DNA of 64,000 bases, from assembly GCA_963969395.1 (NCBI GenBank), contig OZ017799.1, positions 5,954,501 through 6,018,500 of the forward strand. Direction: 5' to 3'. The first letter of the stretch is position 1. Each line of letters opens with the position of its first letter. Origin of the DNA: Pseudoscleropodium purum. Taxonomy: Eukaryota; Streptophyta; Bryopsida; Hypnales; Brachytheciaceae. The notes below the pieces were generated by a model. It ran no database searches, was not told the DNA's origin, and was given only the letters and a program-made list of their open reading frames with translations. This document shows positions 21,661 to 34,599 of the stretch, piece after piece. Position numbers and translations under genes: made by a program.

Positions 21661-23373
21661 AATCAATAGTTAATCTAAATTGACGAGTAATTATGTTGTA
21701 CTAAAACATTTATTCAATTTTGTTCTTATTGCATTTTTTGCAAGCTTTAACTTTTTGAAAAGTTTTTAATGTAATCTATTCATCTACAACTTCTGAAAAT
21801 TTCAAAACCTAATTATTTTCTTACTCAAATATTTTTATAGTAAAAATTAGCCTAAGATCTGAAAATAAATAGGAAACCCTAAATATTATTCTATATCCTT
21901 TTAATTTTCACTTGTCTAATTTATATTTGTTCGATTTTCATTTCTTTTGCCTTCATTTTTGTATTTTTTTTATCTGGTTTGTGTATTCACCTTTCAACTT
22001 GGCCTTTATAAACTTCTATTTATCAAATTTTAATTTATTAATTTATATTTTTATCCTTAATTTATATTTGTAGTTTATTATCTAACTTTTGTCAATGCTT
22101 ATGAGCTCCCATTTTGTCACTTGGGACTCACTATTTTTATTTCAAAATTATTTTAAGTGGAAATTTATGTATAAGAAACCTCTAAAAGAGTAAAAAACCA
22201 AAATAAATATGTCATATACCATTGTAGATATTTGATTCTAAATACAATATTTTTTTTAAATAAAACCAATTTTTGCATATAAATAGGGTAGAAAATCGTA
22301 AATTGTACAAATTATAGTTAATGAGTAGAAAGTTTTCAATTACCTAAAACTATCATGCATATGACAAAACTTGGCTAAAATGGGTTTTGTTAACACATTG
22401 GTCCATTTAATTGAACTCTAGGGCCATTTTGAGGTCAAAGTTATAAATGTGAGTTTTCTAAAGCATTTTAGCTTCAATTGTTGTTCTTTGTGCAAGACCT
22501 AAAAGACTTAGATGTCCCTTCAAGGCTTACTAACTTATTTTGGAGTTGCGAATTACAAGTTACACTAACACTTGTAGGTATTGTTTGAATTTTGTTGAAG
22601 TTCTTGTTGGAACTATACTTGTAGTCTCACTTGTAGTTTAATTTTTTGTACTAATCCCAAAGTATCCCTTTTCTGTACTTTGGCGATGTTGCTTACGGAG
22701 GGGGTCTTTGGTGTGTGTTTTTGTTGAAAATTGTAGAAACTTTGTTTACACTAACTTATATTGTGCTTTAAGTTGAATTTTTGTATTAATCTTAAAGACC
22801 ATCCCACTATATTTGGCGAGGTTGTTTGTGGGATATTCTAGTGTTGTGTTTTAGTTTCTTACATTTCTAATTAAGAGTTTTTTGAGTGTAATCTCACAAC
22901 ATTAATTGTTGAAAATTCCTTTAGAAGGCTTAGCAATAAGGTTGTGGTTTGTATATCATTAAATGTCATTTGAAAAAAGTTGGGTTGGATTCAAATTCTC
23001 AAAAGTCCTCTTACTAATTAGTTCCTTTCATTTCATTTTTAAAATTTGGGCTTGAGCCTCTCGGACACCAAAGCTTTGATCCTAAGAGTTTTGGAACTTC
23101 TTTAGAAATTAGAGTTTATCCAAACTACAACAAAACTTTGACCTTAGAATGTTTAGTGGTGTTTTGAAATTTAGAAAAATCAACTGAAGAAGCAATTAAG
23201 AAGGGAAGATGAAGATTGGAAAGATGTAGAAGTTCCATAGAAGTAGGAAACCTATAAAATAGATACAATCTTGCCAGAAACTCTCATGCATATGTAGTTC
23301 TCAAAAACTAAACATAAAAAAGATGGAGAGATCTTGAAGAGGAGAAAATTTAAAAAGAATTTAGATTTGGAAA
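21661..23373. other. No gene seen
   Basis: AT-rich, low-information DNA. Two short similar passages with TTTGGCGA(T/G)GTTG words (about 22680 and 22818) suggest an old internal duplication. Confidence 0.4.
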
Positions 23374-23616
23374 TCCATTTTGACAAAAGTCTATCTTGAC
23401 AAAAGTTCATTTTGCTAAAATTCCATGTTTTCGAAAGTCTTTCTTTACAAAAGTCTATTATTGCAAAAGTCCATAGTTGCAATATAGAAAATAAAATAAA
23501 ATAAAAACAAAGGTGTAAAAAAATAAAAACAAACGTTTAAAAATTAAGAAATTCCATTTTGCTGAAAGTTCATCTTCACAGAACTCTATTATTACAAAAG
23601 TTTATAGTCGTAAGTA
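23374..23616. repeat. 16-bp minisatellite in two blocks around an A-rich run
   Basis: Block one (23374-23482) is about seven degenerate units close to TGACAAAAGTCTATCT. An AAAATAA-type run follows (about 23486-23545). Block two (about 23551-23616) has about four more units. The 76-codon minus-strand frame across the first block (23252-23482) is a by-product of a 16-bp period. Confidence 0.75.
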
Positions 23617-24577
23617 TAAAAAACCTGTTTATGGTACATCCCGTCTAAGGCAATATTCAGATTTATTTTCAATTACAAAGATTCAAGCTCTTATATAATC
23701 AAGACTTATCTATAATGTATTGAGATTTAAGTAATATTTTAACATCTTCTAGCTTTTACTTCCCATATTTCAAGTATCAAGGCTCAAATATGGCATATAA
23801 GAAGTAACATTAATATCTCACTAGAAAACTAACAAGTTCTAAAATAATATTGACAAAAATCATAACAATGGATGGTCTATATTTTGCAAAAGAAGTTCCA
23901 AGTATTCCGAGAGGTCATAGGCCTTACTTGTGTCCATCCCAAGAACAACAAACAACCAAATGTTTTGTTAGTGAGGTGCAACAAGTGTCTTTAGCTCATG
24001 TATGTGTGTTATGACCTTTACAAAGAATAAAAAAAGCATATAGAAGTAAAATAAACTCAAAGGATCCATTCTATATAGTTAAACAAGTCAAAATACCTAG
24101 TCATTAGCAATACATTGTGAAGATGCCATGAGTCCCAAAACAAAGTTCTCCTCAATTTGCATATATCCGACAATACCAATCCAATAGTATCAATCCCTTT
24201 GGTATAGCATAATTTGATTAGACCTCCAAAGTAGTAGATAATTGAGAGAAGTTTCAACAAAAACAATTAGAGTAAAATACTTTCTTCTCCCTAGTCTATC
24301 CCCAAACTCCCAATTACATTATGTCTAATGAACTAGACTAGATGTTTGAGCTTATTAACTGACATGCTAGAGAATGCGTTCCGAGTTGGCCTTGTCTAGT
24401 TGTACAATAAATGGTATATGGATCATTAGAACTGCTCCATGAAGCAGAGCATCAGGGCCATTTAAAGAATAAGCATATGATTGTCTAGTTAGGATCATCT
24501 CATTGATTAGTAAGCCATTTGCTATCCAAATATGGGGGCTATTTTGAAAAATGTTATAATAGCTGATAGCCTAACAA
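23617..24577. other. No gene seen
   Basis: AT-rich sequence without recognisable coding potential or repeats at the scale I could read. Confidence 0.4.
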
Positions 24578-24763
24578 CACTACTAGAAAATGACATCCAG
24601 TTCAACAAAAAATCAACATGTTTTTGTTGAATATATTTGAAACCTTTAAAAAAAATTTCGAATCTTTAAAAATCTTTTGAAATCTTTTGAAATCTTCATT
24701 GTACAAAGTAGTTTTCTTTAAAATTAAGTATTCACAATTCGATGTTCATTAAAGTTAGCAGAC

Positions 24764-25256
24764 TTCAGAGGTACTTTGCACATAATAAATGAACTTTTTT
24801 CAAAAAACTTTCAACTAAAAAAATTGTGGAATTGAACCAACTTTGATCTCCAACAATTCGATTGTTCAATCAAAAGTTATAAACGAAATTCAGAGAAGTG
24901 TTGATAATTTTAAAAAAATCATTTAGTGGACTTTGAAGGCCATTTTGGCATAGTAGAATGACTTTTTTGAAAACATTTTGAATTGATTTAAAAGTTGGTA
25001 ATTCAAACAAGCTTTCAGCTTCAATAATTCATTTGAAGTTTTGATCCTCTAATCAAAAGTTATGGACAAAATTCAGAGAAGATGTTCAAAAATGCCAAAA
25101 GTAATGATTTCCTAACCTCTCTCTAAAATTTGTTCAAAACTTTTGAGTAAAATCTCTAAACTTCAAATGGAATTTTTGAGATGAACGCTTGTTTGAATGT
25201 TAGTTAGATTAAATTGTGTTCAAAATAGTTCTAATATGCCAAAACAACCTCCAAAG
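24764..25256. repeat. Units A, B (direct) and C (inverted) of a ~150-165-bp repeat
   Basis: A (about 24764-24899) and B (about 24931-25080) are in the same orientation; C (about 25110-25256) is inverted against B. Common words are CATAGTAGA or CACATAATAAA, AACTTTCAACTAAAAAA, CCATTTGCAATTTG-like, and CAAAAGTTATGGACAAAATT followed by CAGAGA. Confidence 0.75.
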
Positions 25257-26051
25257 TTTGTTGAATTTACAATAAAATAATTTCTAATACCTATCTCCAT
25301 TTTATTTATAACTTTTCATTAAAAGATTAACATTAATTGTTATAATTTAAAGTTCAAAGTTCTTTAAAATTTAATTATAGAATTTAGAAATGTCAATTCC
25401 AATCATGATTAATTTGTAATGTTGTAATAAATGATGTAAATCTGATGTTTTTATTTATTCTTCAACAATATTTGAAATTGAGTTACAAAAAATAATTTAA
25501 ATTTCTATTAGACTACAAATTCTACAACTAACAATAAATTAAAAATCTTTATAATTTTCATCTCATTAATCAAAATAGAATACTTCAAAGCTTTTTACAT
25601 AAAAACAAATTTAGGAAATCAAATTGAAAGGTGTTTTTTTTTTTATAAAAAGTGATATTTTGAAATTTTTTTGAGATTTTCAATTTCTCCAAATATTAAT
25701 GAAAATTACATGTGATGGAGTAAGTTTCCAATCACGTGATCAAAAGTCATAAAAGTTTTTGTGCCTTAAAGCTACTCTTTGGGCACATATGGTATGAAAA
25801 ATTTAAAGCAAAAAAAGAAAAATTTTGTTACAAATAGTTAGATTTTATCTTTCAAACTATTTATCTAAAATGCGTACGTCATTCTAGAACTTTCAACTTT
25901 CTTTTACATGTTGAAAAAATATGTTGGAAATATAAGCTCAAAACTTTAGAAAAAAAAATTATATTCATGCTTCAAGGAAATAGCACATTGGTAAAAATGA
26001 ATTTAATAGCTTAAGTATTCACAAATTGTTGCTTTTAAAAGTTAACAAATT

Positions 26052-26382
26052 TTAGGGGTCATTTTCACATAGTAGACTACATATTTTTAAGACTTTCAAC
26101 TAAGAAAATTTGAAAAATGAAGGTACCTTTCATCTCTAAAAATCCATTTGCAATTTGGGGTCTTAAATAAAAAAGTTATAGACAAAATTCAAAGAGGGGT
26201 TGGAATGGCCATTTTTTTTTTATACTTTTAAATACCCTCTCTAAATTTTGTCTATAACTTTTTATTAAAGACTCCAAATTGCAAATGGTTTTTTAGAAAT
26301 GATAGGTACTTTCATTTTCCAACTTTTTTTGAATTAAAAGTTTCAAAAAATAAGTTAGTTTACTATGTGAAAACAAACCCTG
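26052..26382. repeat. Long hairpin: units D and E, ~147-bp arms, 35-bp loop
   Basis: The left arm (26052-26198) and right arm (26234-26382) pair along their whole length with scattered mismatches. They share CATTTTCACATAGTAGACTA-type and AAAAGTTATAGACAAAATT words with units A to C. A transcript through it would form a long dsRNA stem. Confidence 0.85.
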
Positions 26383-27199
26383 AAGTCTATTGACTTTATA
26401 AGGCAAATGCAAAAAAGAAAAAAAAACTTGTTAAATATAAAACATTTATTTCTATGGTCATGTAAATATATTGGTGGTTCATTGATACATGACTTTGGAG
26501 CTTCACCTCCAAGGTCTAGTTGCCTATGTGGTGCAGTTGCCTATGTAGCTTGCTCGTGTGGTGAAAATGTCTAGGTGGCCTACCCACGTGGAAGTCCTTC
26601 ATTGGTCAATAATTTTAATTTATGAGATTAAAATTTGTGAATTTAAAATAGTGAGAATGAACACGTTTTTGTTGCCAAATTAACATTTTTTTGCTATGCT
26701 TAACAAAAAGTGTTCATTTTCATGTCCATATCAACATTTTTTGGCTATGCAATGTCCATTTCAATACATTCAAATCAACATAAACATTAACACAAAAATC
26801 AACACTTTTTTGTCATTGTGGATACTGATTTTTTTAGTGGTGTAAATTAAGCAGAGGTATAAGCTTTATGATGGGGTATTATAAATAGAATTAGATTTTA
26901 TACACCTCAAGTGGAATGTGATTATGATATATATCTTGTGTGCTAATATATTGCACACAAATAGTATAGATAAATAATGCAACAAAATAATATATAGATT
27001 ATATGGCAATCAAATCCTTGTTTTATAAAAAAAAGTTTACAATGTGTGTTGATAACAACAATTTCTATTATGGAAACCTGATCTTCTCAAATGACAATTT
27101 GTAAGTAATTAGTATTAGAGTATAGATACTAGTATTGGAGTAATGAATCTTGAAAAATATTAAAAAATTAAAATTGAAAAGAACAAGTATGGTTGAAGC

Positions 27200-28143
27200 C
27201 ACTACAAAAGAATGCTGTCCGAGTTGACAAATATTTGACACATTTTGTTCAAAATGATAAGAGCTGTCAATTCTATCCATAATATTGTCAATTTGTATTT
27301 ATGTCATATTTTTTGTTAATTATTTTGCCATATTTAGTCAATGTTTGTTTTTATTTGTGATTTTTTTTGTTAATTTCAATAGTGCAACATCCAAATCAAT
27401 AAACAAGTTTACACTTTTTGGTTCATTTTGAATTTCAAAAGTTTCAATTAAGTTTTTATTTTATAAACAATGTTTAAATTACCATGGATATATGAATTTC
27501 TATACCACAAACAAATTTTTTTTTTTTTAAATGATTCAATTGCCACACCTTGGTGATTGTAGTGATGTTAGAGAGGAGAAAACAAGATCTTTATACAAAT
27601 GGAGTTGTAGAAGATATAACAAATCTTGTGGAACATGTGAATTAAGACTATAAATGGTTCACATTTCTCGTATGATTTGTGCAACCTTCTATAAGACATT
27701 AGTATAAAGATTTTGTCTTCTTCTTTCTATCAACTCTGAAGTCATTTCTCTTTTATCACCAAGGTAAAAGAAGCTTGTCTTCTATCTTGTATTTATTTAA
27801 ATTTTGAAATTTAATTTTATTATTTTATCTATGTGGTAGTGTCTACTAGGTTGGTCCTCAAATAGGGGTTGATTTATGGCTTACCATGTTTGGTCATTTG
27901 TTGAGCAAAATTGTAAATGAATTATTATAATTTTTTTTTCACTTCATAAAAGAGAGTCAAGACACAATTTATAGAAATTTTGTCAACAAAACAATGAGAA
28001 TTGACAGAAATTTTGTTCGAATTAACAAAAAATTGATACATTTTTGTCAACTGCAAGTCCAAATCAACATGTTCAAATTGACACCATAGTTGATAAAATT
28101 GTGTCATTTTCTTGTCAATTTGGACATAATTTCTCTTGTAGTG
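27200..28143. mobile_element. CACTA-like non-autonomous element, 944 bp
   Basis: The ends CACTACAAAAGAATG and CTCTTGTAGTG are inverted. Flanks AGC (27197-27199) and AGT (28144-28146) fit a 3-bp duplication with one change. Subterminal TTGACA/TGTCAA words recur in both orientations near each end (for example TTGACAAATATTTGACA and TTTTGTCAACTGC). A 77-codon minus-strand frame near the right end is repeat-derived. No transposase. Confidence 0.75.
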
Positions 28144-30188
28144 AGTAGAAGACTTCAAGAAGGCTTATAAAAACTGTTCCAAAGAAACAAACTCTAAATT
28201 CTTCTTCCAAATCCCTTTTTTCCTATTAATTAGCAAAATTAAATGGGTCCGAGGCCAAGACACAAGTCAGATGTACATAACTAAAAATCAAGTCACTTTT
28301 GAGTTTAAAATCCTTTAAACTATGCTTTGAGATTTCCAAAAATATAAAATATTTAGAAACGGAGTTAAAACAAGTAAGATATGTGTGGATGAGGATTATG
28401 ACCTAAATTGGATGAAGAGTAGTTAAATCTAAAGTTTTTGAATAAAATTTTAAGATCAAATAAATAATAATTTCTTAAAACTTAGAATGAAAGTAGAAGT
28501 TAGTTTTGGAATTTAGTTCAAAAAAATTATTAGATGAAATTTTAAACACTAATTAGCAATTAAACTTCATTCATCAATAATTCTTAATAGGAAAGGTTAA
28601 ATTTAAAGTAAGCTGGTATTTTGAAAAACTTAAATCAACATTTTAAGGAACAAACATAAATTTTTTTTTAAATAATAACTAATCAAAAGTCATTTAAAGA
28701 TTTAAAATACAAATAAAGAGATGATTAGAACAACCTAAACTTTATCAATAGAAGAATTTAGGGCTAAAATCATCAAGTAGAAACTCAAAGTAACTCAGAT
28801 ACGGTTTAAATTTAAGAAAAAACTTAAAAACCTAAGAAAATATGAAGTTAAGTGAGGGAATGGATGAAGTCAACTAAAAATAGTCCATCCAAGTCTAAAC
28901 TTGGAACTTAAGTAGCAATCAATAATCTAAAATTAAGTTTCAAAATTCAAAGTCAATTGAAATAAAGAACAAGTCAACAAAAATGAATGACAGTGAAAAT
29001 GGCAAGCCTGCCAAAAAAATAATGTTGAAAATAAAAAGAATAATTTCATATCAACCACAGTGTCTTACCAAAAATAAAAGAGTGAAAAAAAAGACAAATT
29101 TTTTTATACCAACCAAAATGTCTTACTAAAAAATATAAAGTGGAAAAAAAATGAAAAAATTCACACCAATCAATAAAAAAGTCAATATTTGCATAGCAAT
29201 AAACAAGTTATTTAAACATCTATATAGACAATTAGATTTTGAAAAAAACAATTACTCATTGAGAAAACTATAAGGCAATGCTCAATTTTCATAGTCTAAA
29301 CACATCTAAAAAGGCTTGGGCTTCAAGGGTTTTACATATAGAGAGTTTTTGTACCATTTACATTTGATTAATGATATAAAAGTTGTGAATTTTAGTTTGT
29401 TGGCAATTTTAAATTTTAAATTTTAAAATAAACTCTTAAATCTTTTATCTAACTCAAATTTCATCTTTTTAGAAAACAAATAAAATCATATGAGGTGGTA
29501 GACTAATAAGATTTATATATTTTTCTTTCTCTTTGATTTTATTGTTTTCTTAATATCTATTTTCTCTTGTCTTTCTCTTTCATGTAATATGATGTCTGTA
29601 TTTACTAGTTTCTTAGTTTTTTAATATTTTTTATTGCAGTCAATACTGTACCCAACTCTAGTATGCAATGTAATAACGGTATTGCACCTTTCATAGTTAA
29701 GATGTAGTATAGTGTTTACAAGGGTAGTACACCACCTAATCATTTTTTTCAAGTCTCCAAAATTTAAGTAGGAGTTGTGGCAAATATTATGTGTTTAAAG
29801 TACCATAATCTACACTTTAAGGAAGTAAAGAAGTATTGTGAAGAAATATAGCTACGCTACGTGAAATTAGAGCTTGTGATTAAAGTTTAAAAGTGATAGG
29901 TAAAAGATTATAGTTGCATCTACTTGTAAGCTCAGTCTTTCAGCTTAAAATTATATTTAGCATGCTTTGCAATAAGACACCGATACAACAATCAAACACT
30001 CTCCATGAAAAGCCTGAAGAGAGCAACTTCCGTTTAGATTGAACTTAAAATATGTTATGTCAGTGCACGATCGATTCTTGCAATTCCTCTTTTAAGAAGA
30101 AAATAGAGGTCATAAATTTTAGAAGAGAACTTCACAACATGACAAACTATCAAGTAAGTATCTTTGACTAGCGTACTCTGGAAGAAAG
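28144..30188. other. A-rich stretch, no gene seen
   Basis: Includes a two-copy tandem of ~63 bp at about 29030-29160 (both with TACCAAAAA or TACTAAAAA after GTCTTAC). Otherwise A-rich decayed DNA. Confidence 0.4.
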
Positions 30189-30620
30189 TGCATTGTAATG
30201 AGCAATATTGTTCTATGGACGCAATTCTTGTACACCCACACTGCACTTGCATTAATCCAAAGGCTAAAACTACAATATTTTAGAATGGTTTTACAATGAC
30301 CTTCAAAAAATCCAGTATCAATTTTTCATTTGTTATATATTAGGTTGTAATACACACTTCATTCTAATTTAAATTTGGTAGATTCAAGTTATGTGCATGT
30401 GAATAGAGGAAGTCCCATTAGTTCTTCTCCTTTGTGTACTAGAAATGAAATCTTACAAATGACCAGTTTATCAAAATTCTCAAGTGAAAATAAGGATTTA
30501 ATAGGTGAAAAAGCCAAAGCTTGAGGCACCAAATAAACATTCGACAATTTTGGCACTGTTTGTAGTGAGGTTTGAGAACATTGTCACAAATGATCACTAT
30601 CATAATGTAGTAAGTATGCC
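30189..30620 (+). repeat. Retroelement block 0, copy 1
   Basis: Homologous to 36163-37060. Shared words are GCATTGTAATGAGCAATATT-like, TTGGTAGATTCAAGTTATGT, CAAAGCTTGAGGCA and AATGATCACTATCATAATGT. This copy lacks the 468-bp insertion at 36330-36797 and so shows the empty site. A related partial direct repeat lies at 30030-30180 and 30670-30800. Confidence 0.75.
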
Positions 30621-30779
30621 CTTTCCGACAGATTCGACAGTTGGCCACCTTTTATGAAAACACTGAGAGCAACATGTTTTGAGAATGAACACAAAATATG
30701 TTGTGACAATGCAGAATTAATTTCTGCAATTCTTCTTTTTAGAAAAAACAAACCCTTGTAAATCATAGGAAAAAAATTT

Positions 30780-32150
30780 GCGACTTGACAAACCATTGTG
30801 AGTGTTTTGATCTCCACTCGCAAGACCAAACATGCACAACCAAGTTCTGGTAATAATGTTATCAGTGATTGTGGTTTGTAACAACAAGCTGCCTTCCAAG
30901 CAATGGAGCTTTGTTTTTTCCTACTTAGTTTTGTTTTCTATTTGATAGTCTTTTTAATGATTTTTAATGAATTTAGACTGTTGGAAACTAAGGGATCCAA
31001 TAAGTAAAGGAAATTGTGTCTAAGCCAATTTGTAGAGTTTTTTACCCTCTTTCTAAGATGATGAAAAGTTAAAATTTCCATTATGATTCCTAAAAGATTT
31101 TTATGGATGAAGTTTGGATGCTTCCTCGCTTCAAAACTTCATCTGCTAATTGTGGATAATCTATTTATCAAAACCAAATTTTGTTCGATGGGTAAAATTC
31201 TGTTTTTTTATCTTTTGCCTTAGTTGTGAATTTGGCAAATTTTAGCCAACTTTGGTTGACCTCTTCAAATTTCCTTTAGTAAGACTTGTTTTAATTTAGG
31301 GTTTTAAATAATAGTGTAATTTTATAAATAAAAAAGGTTCTTGGTATCAAGGAATATTTTCCTAAGAAATTCCAATGATTTAATCCTAAAGCCTATAATT
31401 TTATTATATTGCTATTCCTTGACTAAAAGTTGATTTATTTATTTTATAGAATTTGGAGGAATTTTTTCCTAATTGATTGTTTATTTTATTTTCTTGTATT
31501 TTATTTTCTTATTCTTTCTATGTCTACATTCATTAATCTCTTCTATTTTCCATTATGATTTAGTGAAATATGTTTGAAAGGTAATCAAATCTAAAATTCA
31601 AACGATTAAATTTTAAATTTCAAACACTTACCTCTACATTATTGTTTTCTTCGTGGTTGATCTACAAGTCCAATTTTGTTGATTTTGTGTGTGATTCTTC
31701 CATTCCTTGTTTGTATTTAGTTTTGTTTTTTGTCTTTGTTTTCATTCTTCTATTTTTTCTTGTTTTTCTTTGAAATTTTTTTCAAGCCACACAATTATAT
31801 TTTATCCTAATTCTACATTCATTCACTCCTATACTAAGTTTTTATGATTTTTCTCCAAGTACAAATTATCCCCAATTTGATGATCCTTTTTAGATTCAAA
31901 TCTTAAGGAATCTCACCTTTTTCAAACTATAGGAGCTGATTTTATGAACCTAATTATTCCCTCCTCTAACTTTTCTAGCTAATTGCTAACAAGTCTAGTA
32001 CTAAAATATCTGTTGAGTCATCTGATTTCACCCTTTTGTCTTTATTTTAGTTGACTTACAAATGGTGGGAGCATTGGTATTCTCTTGGGAATTGAACTTA
32101 TTCTAACATAGATCCTAGAAGAGTCTTCTTCTGCACAACTTGTTGTGATT
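30780..32150 (+). repeat. Retroelement block I, copy 1
   Basis: Homologous to 40330-41900. Landmarks: GAGTGTTTTGATCTCCACT, ATGCACAACCAAGTTCT, AACAACAAG then CTTCCAAGCAATG, TCTAAGCCAATTTGTAGAG, the GGATGAAGTTT hairpin (31104-31146), and a later GATTTTTCTCCAAG / CCCTTTTGT run. Probably LTR or untranslated sequence of a large retroelement; no protein domain was seen. Confidence 0.65.
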
Positions 32151-32689
32151 TTAGGAGTGCTTGTATCCGTGAGAATTTGAGTAGAACGTCTTTGATCTTG
32201 CACACGGTAAAGGAATTGTGAACAACCCTTGCTCTTTGGTATGTTCTATCTGACTCTCTTCTCAACTAGTTCCTATCACCTAATTCACAACATGAGATGT
32301 GTTACTTCACAAGTTTTCCAGCTTCTAGTACCTCAAATGAACATTTGAGCAATTATGCTCTGGATGCTAATGCTTCTAGGAGTTGAATCAAAGAAGTTTG
32401 TATTTGAAGCTACATTGGGTTTATATTGGGTTCTCTGATGCCATTGGCTTCTTGTAATGGTTTCACTCTTCATCAAGTTGGTTGTTTAGCTTTTAATAAT
32501 TATAAACTCAATTCAAAATTCATTTAGTTTGTGAAGTCAATTTGAAGAGGTTCTGTTCTAACTCTCTGATTTTCTTAATTGGCTATTTGGTTAGATTCTT
32601 CCTTGCTGAATTTTTTGAGCAAGCAGTTTGATTGAATCCAATCCTCTAAATCAACATGGAGAATGGGGTATGATGAATCCCAACTAGCA

Positions 32690-34040
32690 TGTGATTTTGG
32701 TTTGATATAATGGTATGAGGTCAATCTAAATGGTCTAATATGAAATCAGCCCTTACTATCCATAGTACAGAGTTATTCAAGAGGATTAAGCCCTCGATGT
32801 CTTAAGGCAGAGCTAAATAATCTATGTGGAAAAAATCAATCTCTTCTCGGTTTCAAAAAAGCTACTTGATCTGATTAGGAGATCAATTTCTTCAGAATTT
32901 CTTTACTATGGAATGATTAAGCAAGTTTAGGTCTTCTGTTAGCCTTAATACAAACTAATTTGGTTGGTTGGGAGGGGAACAACTTTTGTTGAATTCAATC
33001 CAACGTACTAGATTGATGGGAAGTCAGACTTTAATGGCTGTGAAATTCGGATTGATGGAAGGATTATATATGTAGCCCCTATTAGGGTTATTACAGACCT
33101 ACTCTAGTCTAGTTAGGGATGCTACAACCCTCGTGAGCTTTAATTAGAAACTAGAGAGTCTGGGTAACAATTTAACCTTACTAGCATCAACCAAAATCAA
33201 TTTAAGTTGTTTAAGGGAGAGACAGCTCTTATGGGATTTTAATCTCAAGCTAATTTGATGGGAATTCAACACTAATTGGGATGTAACTCAGGAGGAATGG
33301 GTTGTAAGGGCAGTTAGCTCTATGGCATATAACCAAGACTAATTTTGATTGTTTGAGAGGGAATCAACCCTTGTTGGAAGGGAACAAAACTAAATGGTTG
33401 AATTAGATATTCAATCCTTAATGATCTTTTTCACAAATTTAAAATAGGTTTATAGGGAAGTCAGCCTCTACTAACTTAATACAAGGCTAATACAGGACTG
33501 ATTTGAGAATCGGTTCCTTTGGAATTTATTCCCAAGATAATTTGTTTTAGTTAGAGGAAATTTAGCCTCTTGTATTTCAAAATAGGCCTAAGAAAATGGT
33601 CTGAAAAATAAATCCTTAAAGGTCTATACATAGAACTAAATGAATTATGGGAACGTCAATCCCTACCAAGCCTCTTATTAGCGTTGATTTGATCGTTAGT
33701 GGATAGATGGCCCTTATTGAGGGTTAATATAGAGCGGAAAAATTTGCTTAGTATGGCAGCCCTTATTGGATTTGCCTTAGAGATAATTTTGTTTGCTTAA
33801 AATTGAACTAGAATCCTATTGAGTTGAATTTAGAGCTACCTGGTTGGTGAGGGATTGACCTTAGTTGGAGTAATTAAAAAAAAAATCAATCAATAAAAAA
33901 TAAAAAAATAAGAATACTATGAGACAGTCCCCTAGATATCGTGACCCAGAACCAAATTGTTCGTAGAAAAGTCAACCCTTACTAGGGTTAGATTGAAGCT
34001 TAAGATGACTTGATAAGGCCAGCCCTCAAAGAGTTTCCTT
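32690..34040 (+). repeat. Degenerate ~48-bp minisatellite, about 25 units
   Basis: A core close to GGGAAGTCAGCCCTTATTRG recurs at a spacing of roughly 45-52 bp. Examples lie near 32976, 33020, 33077, 33128, 33217, 33262, 33308, 33360, 33457, 33557, 33650, 33700, 33750, 33845 and 33970. Between cores there is often AATTTG(A/G)TTG. It lies between blocks I and II of the same retroelement copy. Divergence between units is high, so the array is old. Confidence 0.75.
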
Positions 34041-34599
34041 ACATAATCGTGTTAACTATAAAGCAAAATATAATCAAATTAAAAGAATTTGGGGAACTCT
34101 GAAGATATTATTCCTTGGGATTCAAGAGACTATTAGGTTGTGGACACCTAGATGGAAGTAATCCGTAGTGGGATTGAATTAGTTGAATGATTTTGGAAGG
34201 CCTTCACTGATTTCTTGCATACACACCAAGAATTTGTTATTAAGGTCGTTGCTTGCCTTTTGGGTCTTCCTTGGGGACCCCTTAATAAGCAATTTAATTT
34301 GAGAATTACGAGTTGTTAAAAAAGAAATATTTCCAAAATTTAGAAGAGGAAACAAAGCTTCACCATATTAGGCAATTGACTTCAAATTTTGAGTAAAGGT
34401 TCCCCATGAACACACAAGCATTGGGCTTAGTTCCAACCCAAGTCCCTCAAATGAATAATAATTCAAACGACACTCGGACTATGGAATTCCAAATGGATGT
34501 CCAAGGGATTTGCTACAATTTTTGGTTGAAAAATCCACACAAAGCAGTACACTTAGAATGGATTAGTACAACACCAAAACTGCAAAGATAATTATAATT

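Larger units (their letters stand above)
24578..26842. mobile_element. CACTA-like non-autonomous element, 2265 bp
   Basis: The left end CACTACTAGAAAATGACA and right end TTTTTTAGTGGTG form CACTA-type termini. Flanks CAA (24575-24577) and TAA (26843-26845) agree with a 3-bp duplication carrying one C-to-T change. Both subterminal regions repeat TCAACA/TGTTGA words in both orientations, the typical transposase-binding arrangement of CACTA elements. No transposase was seen. The interior is made of other repeats: five copies of a ~150-165-bp unit and a stretch (about 25270-25870) related to the TTTAACCCC-TIR family. Confidence 0.75.
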
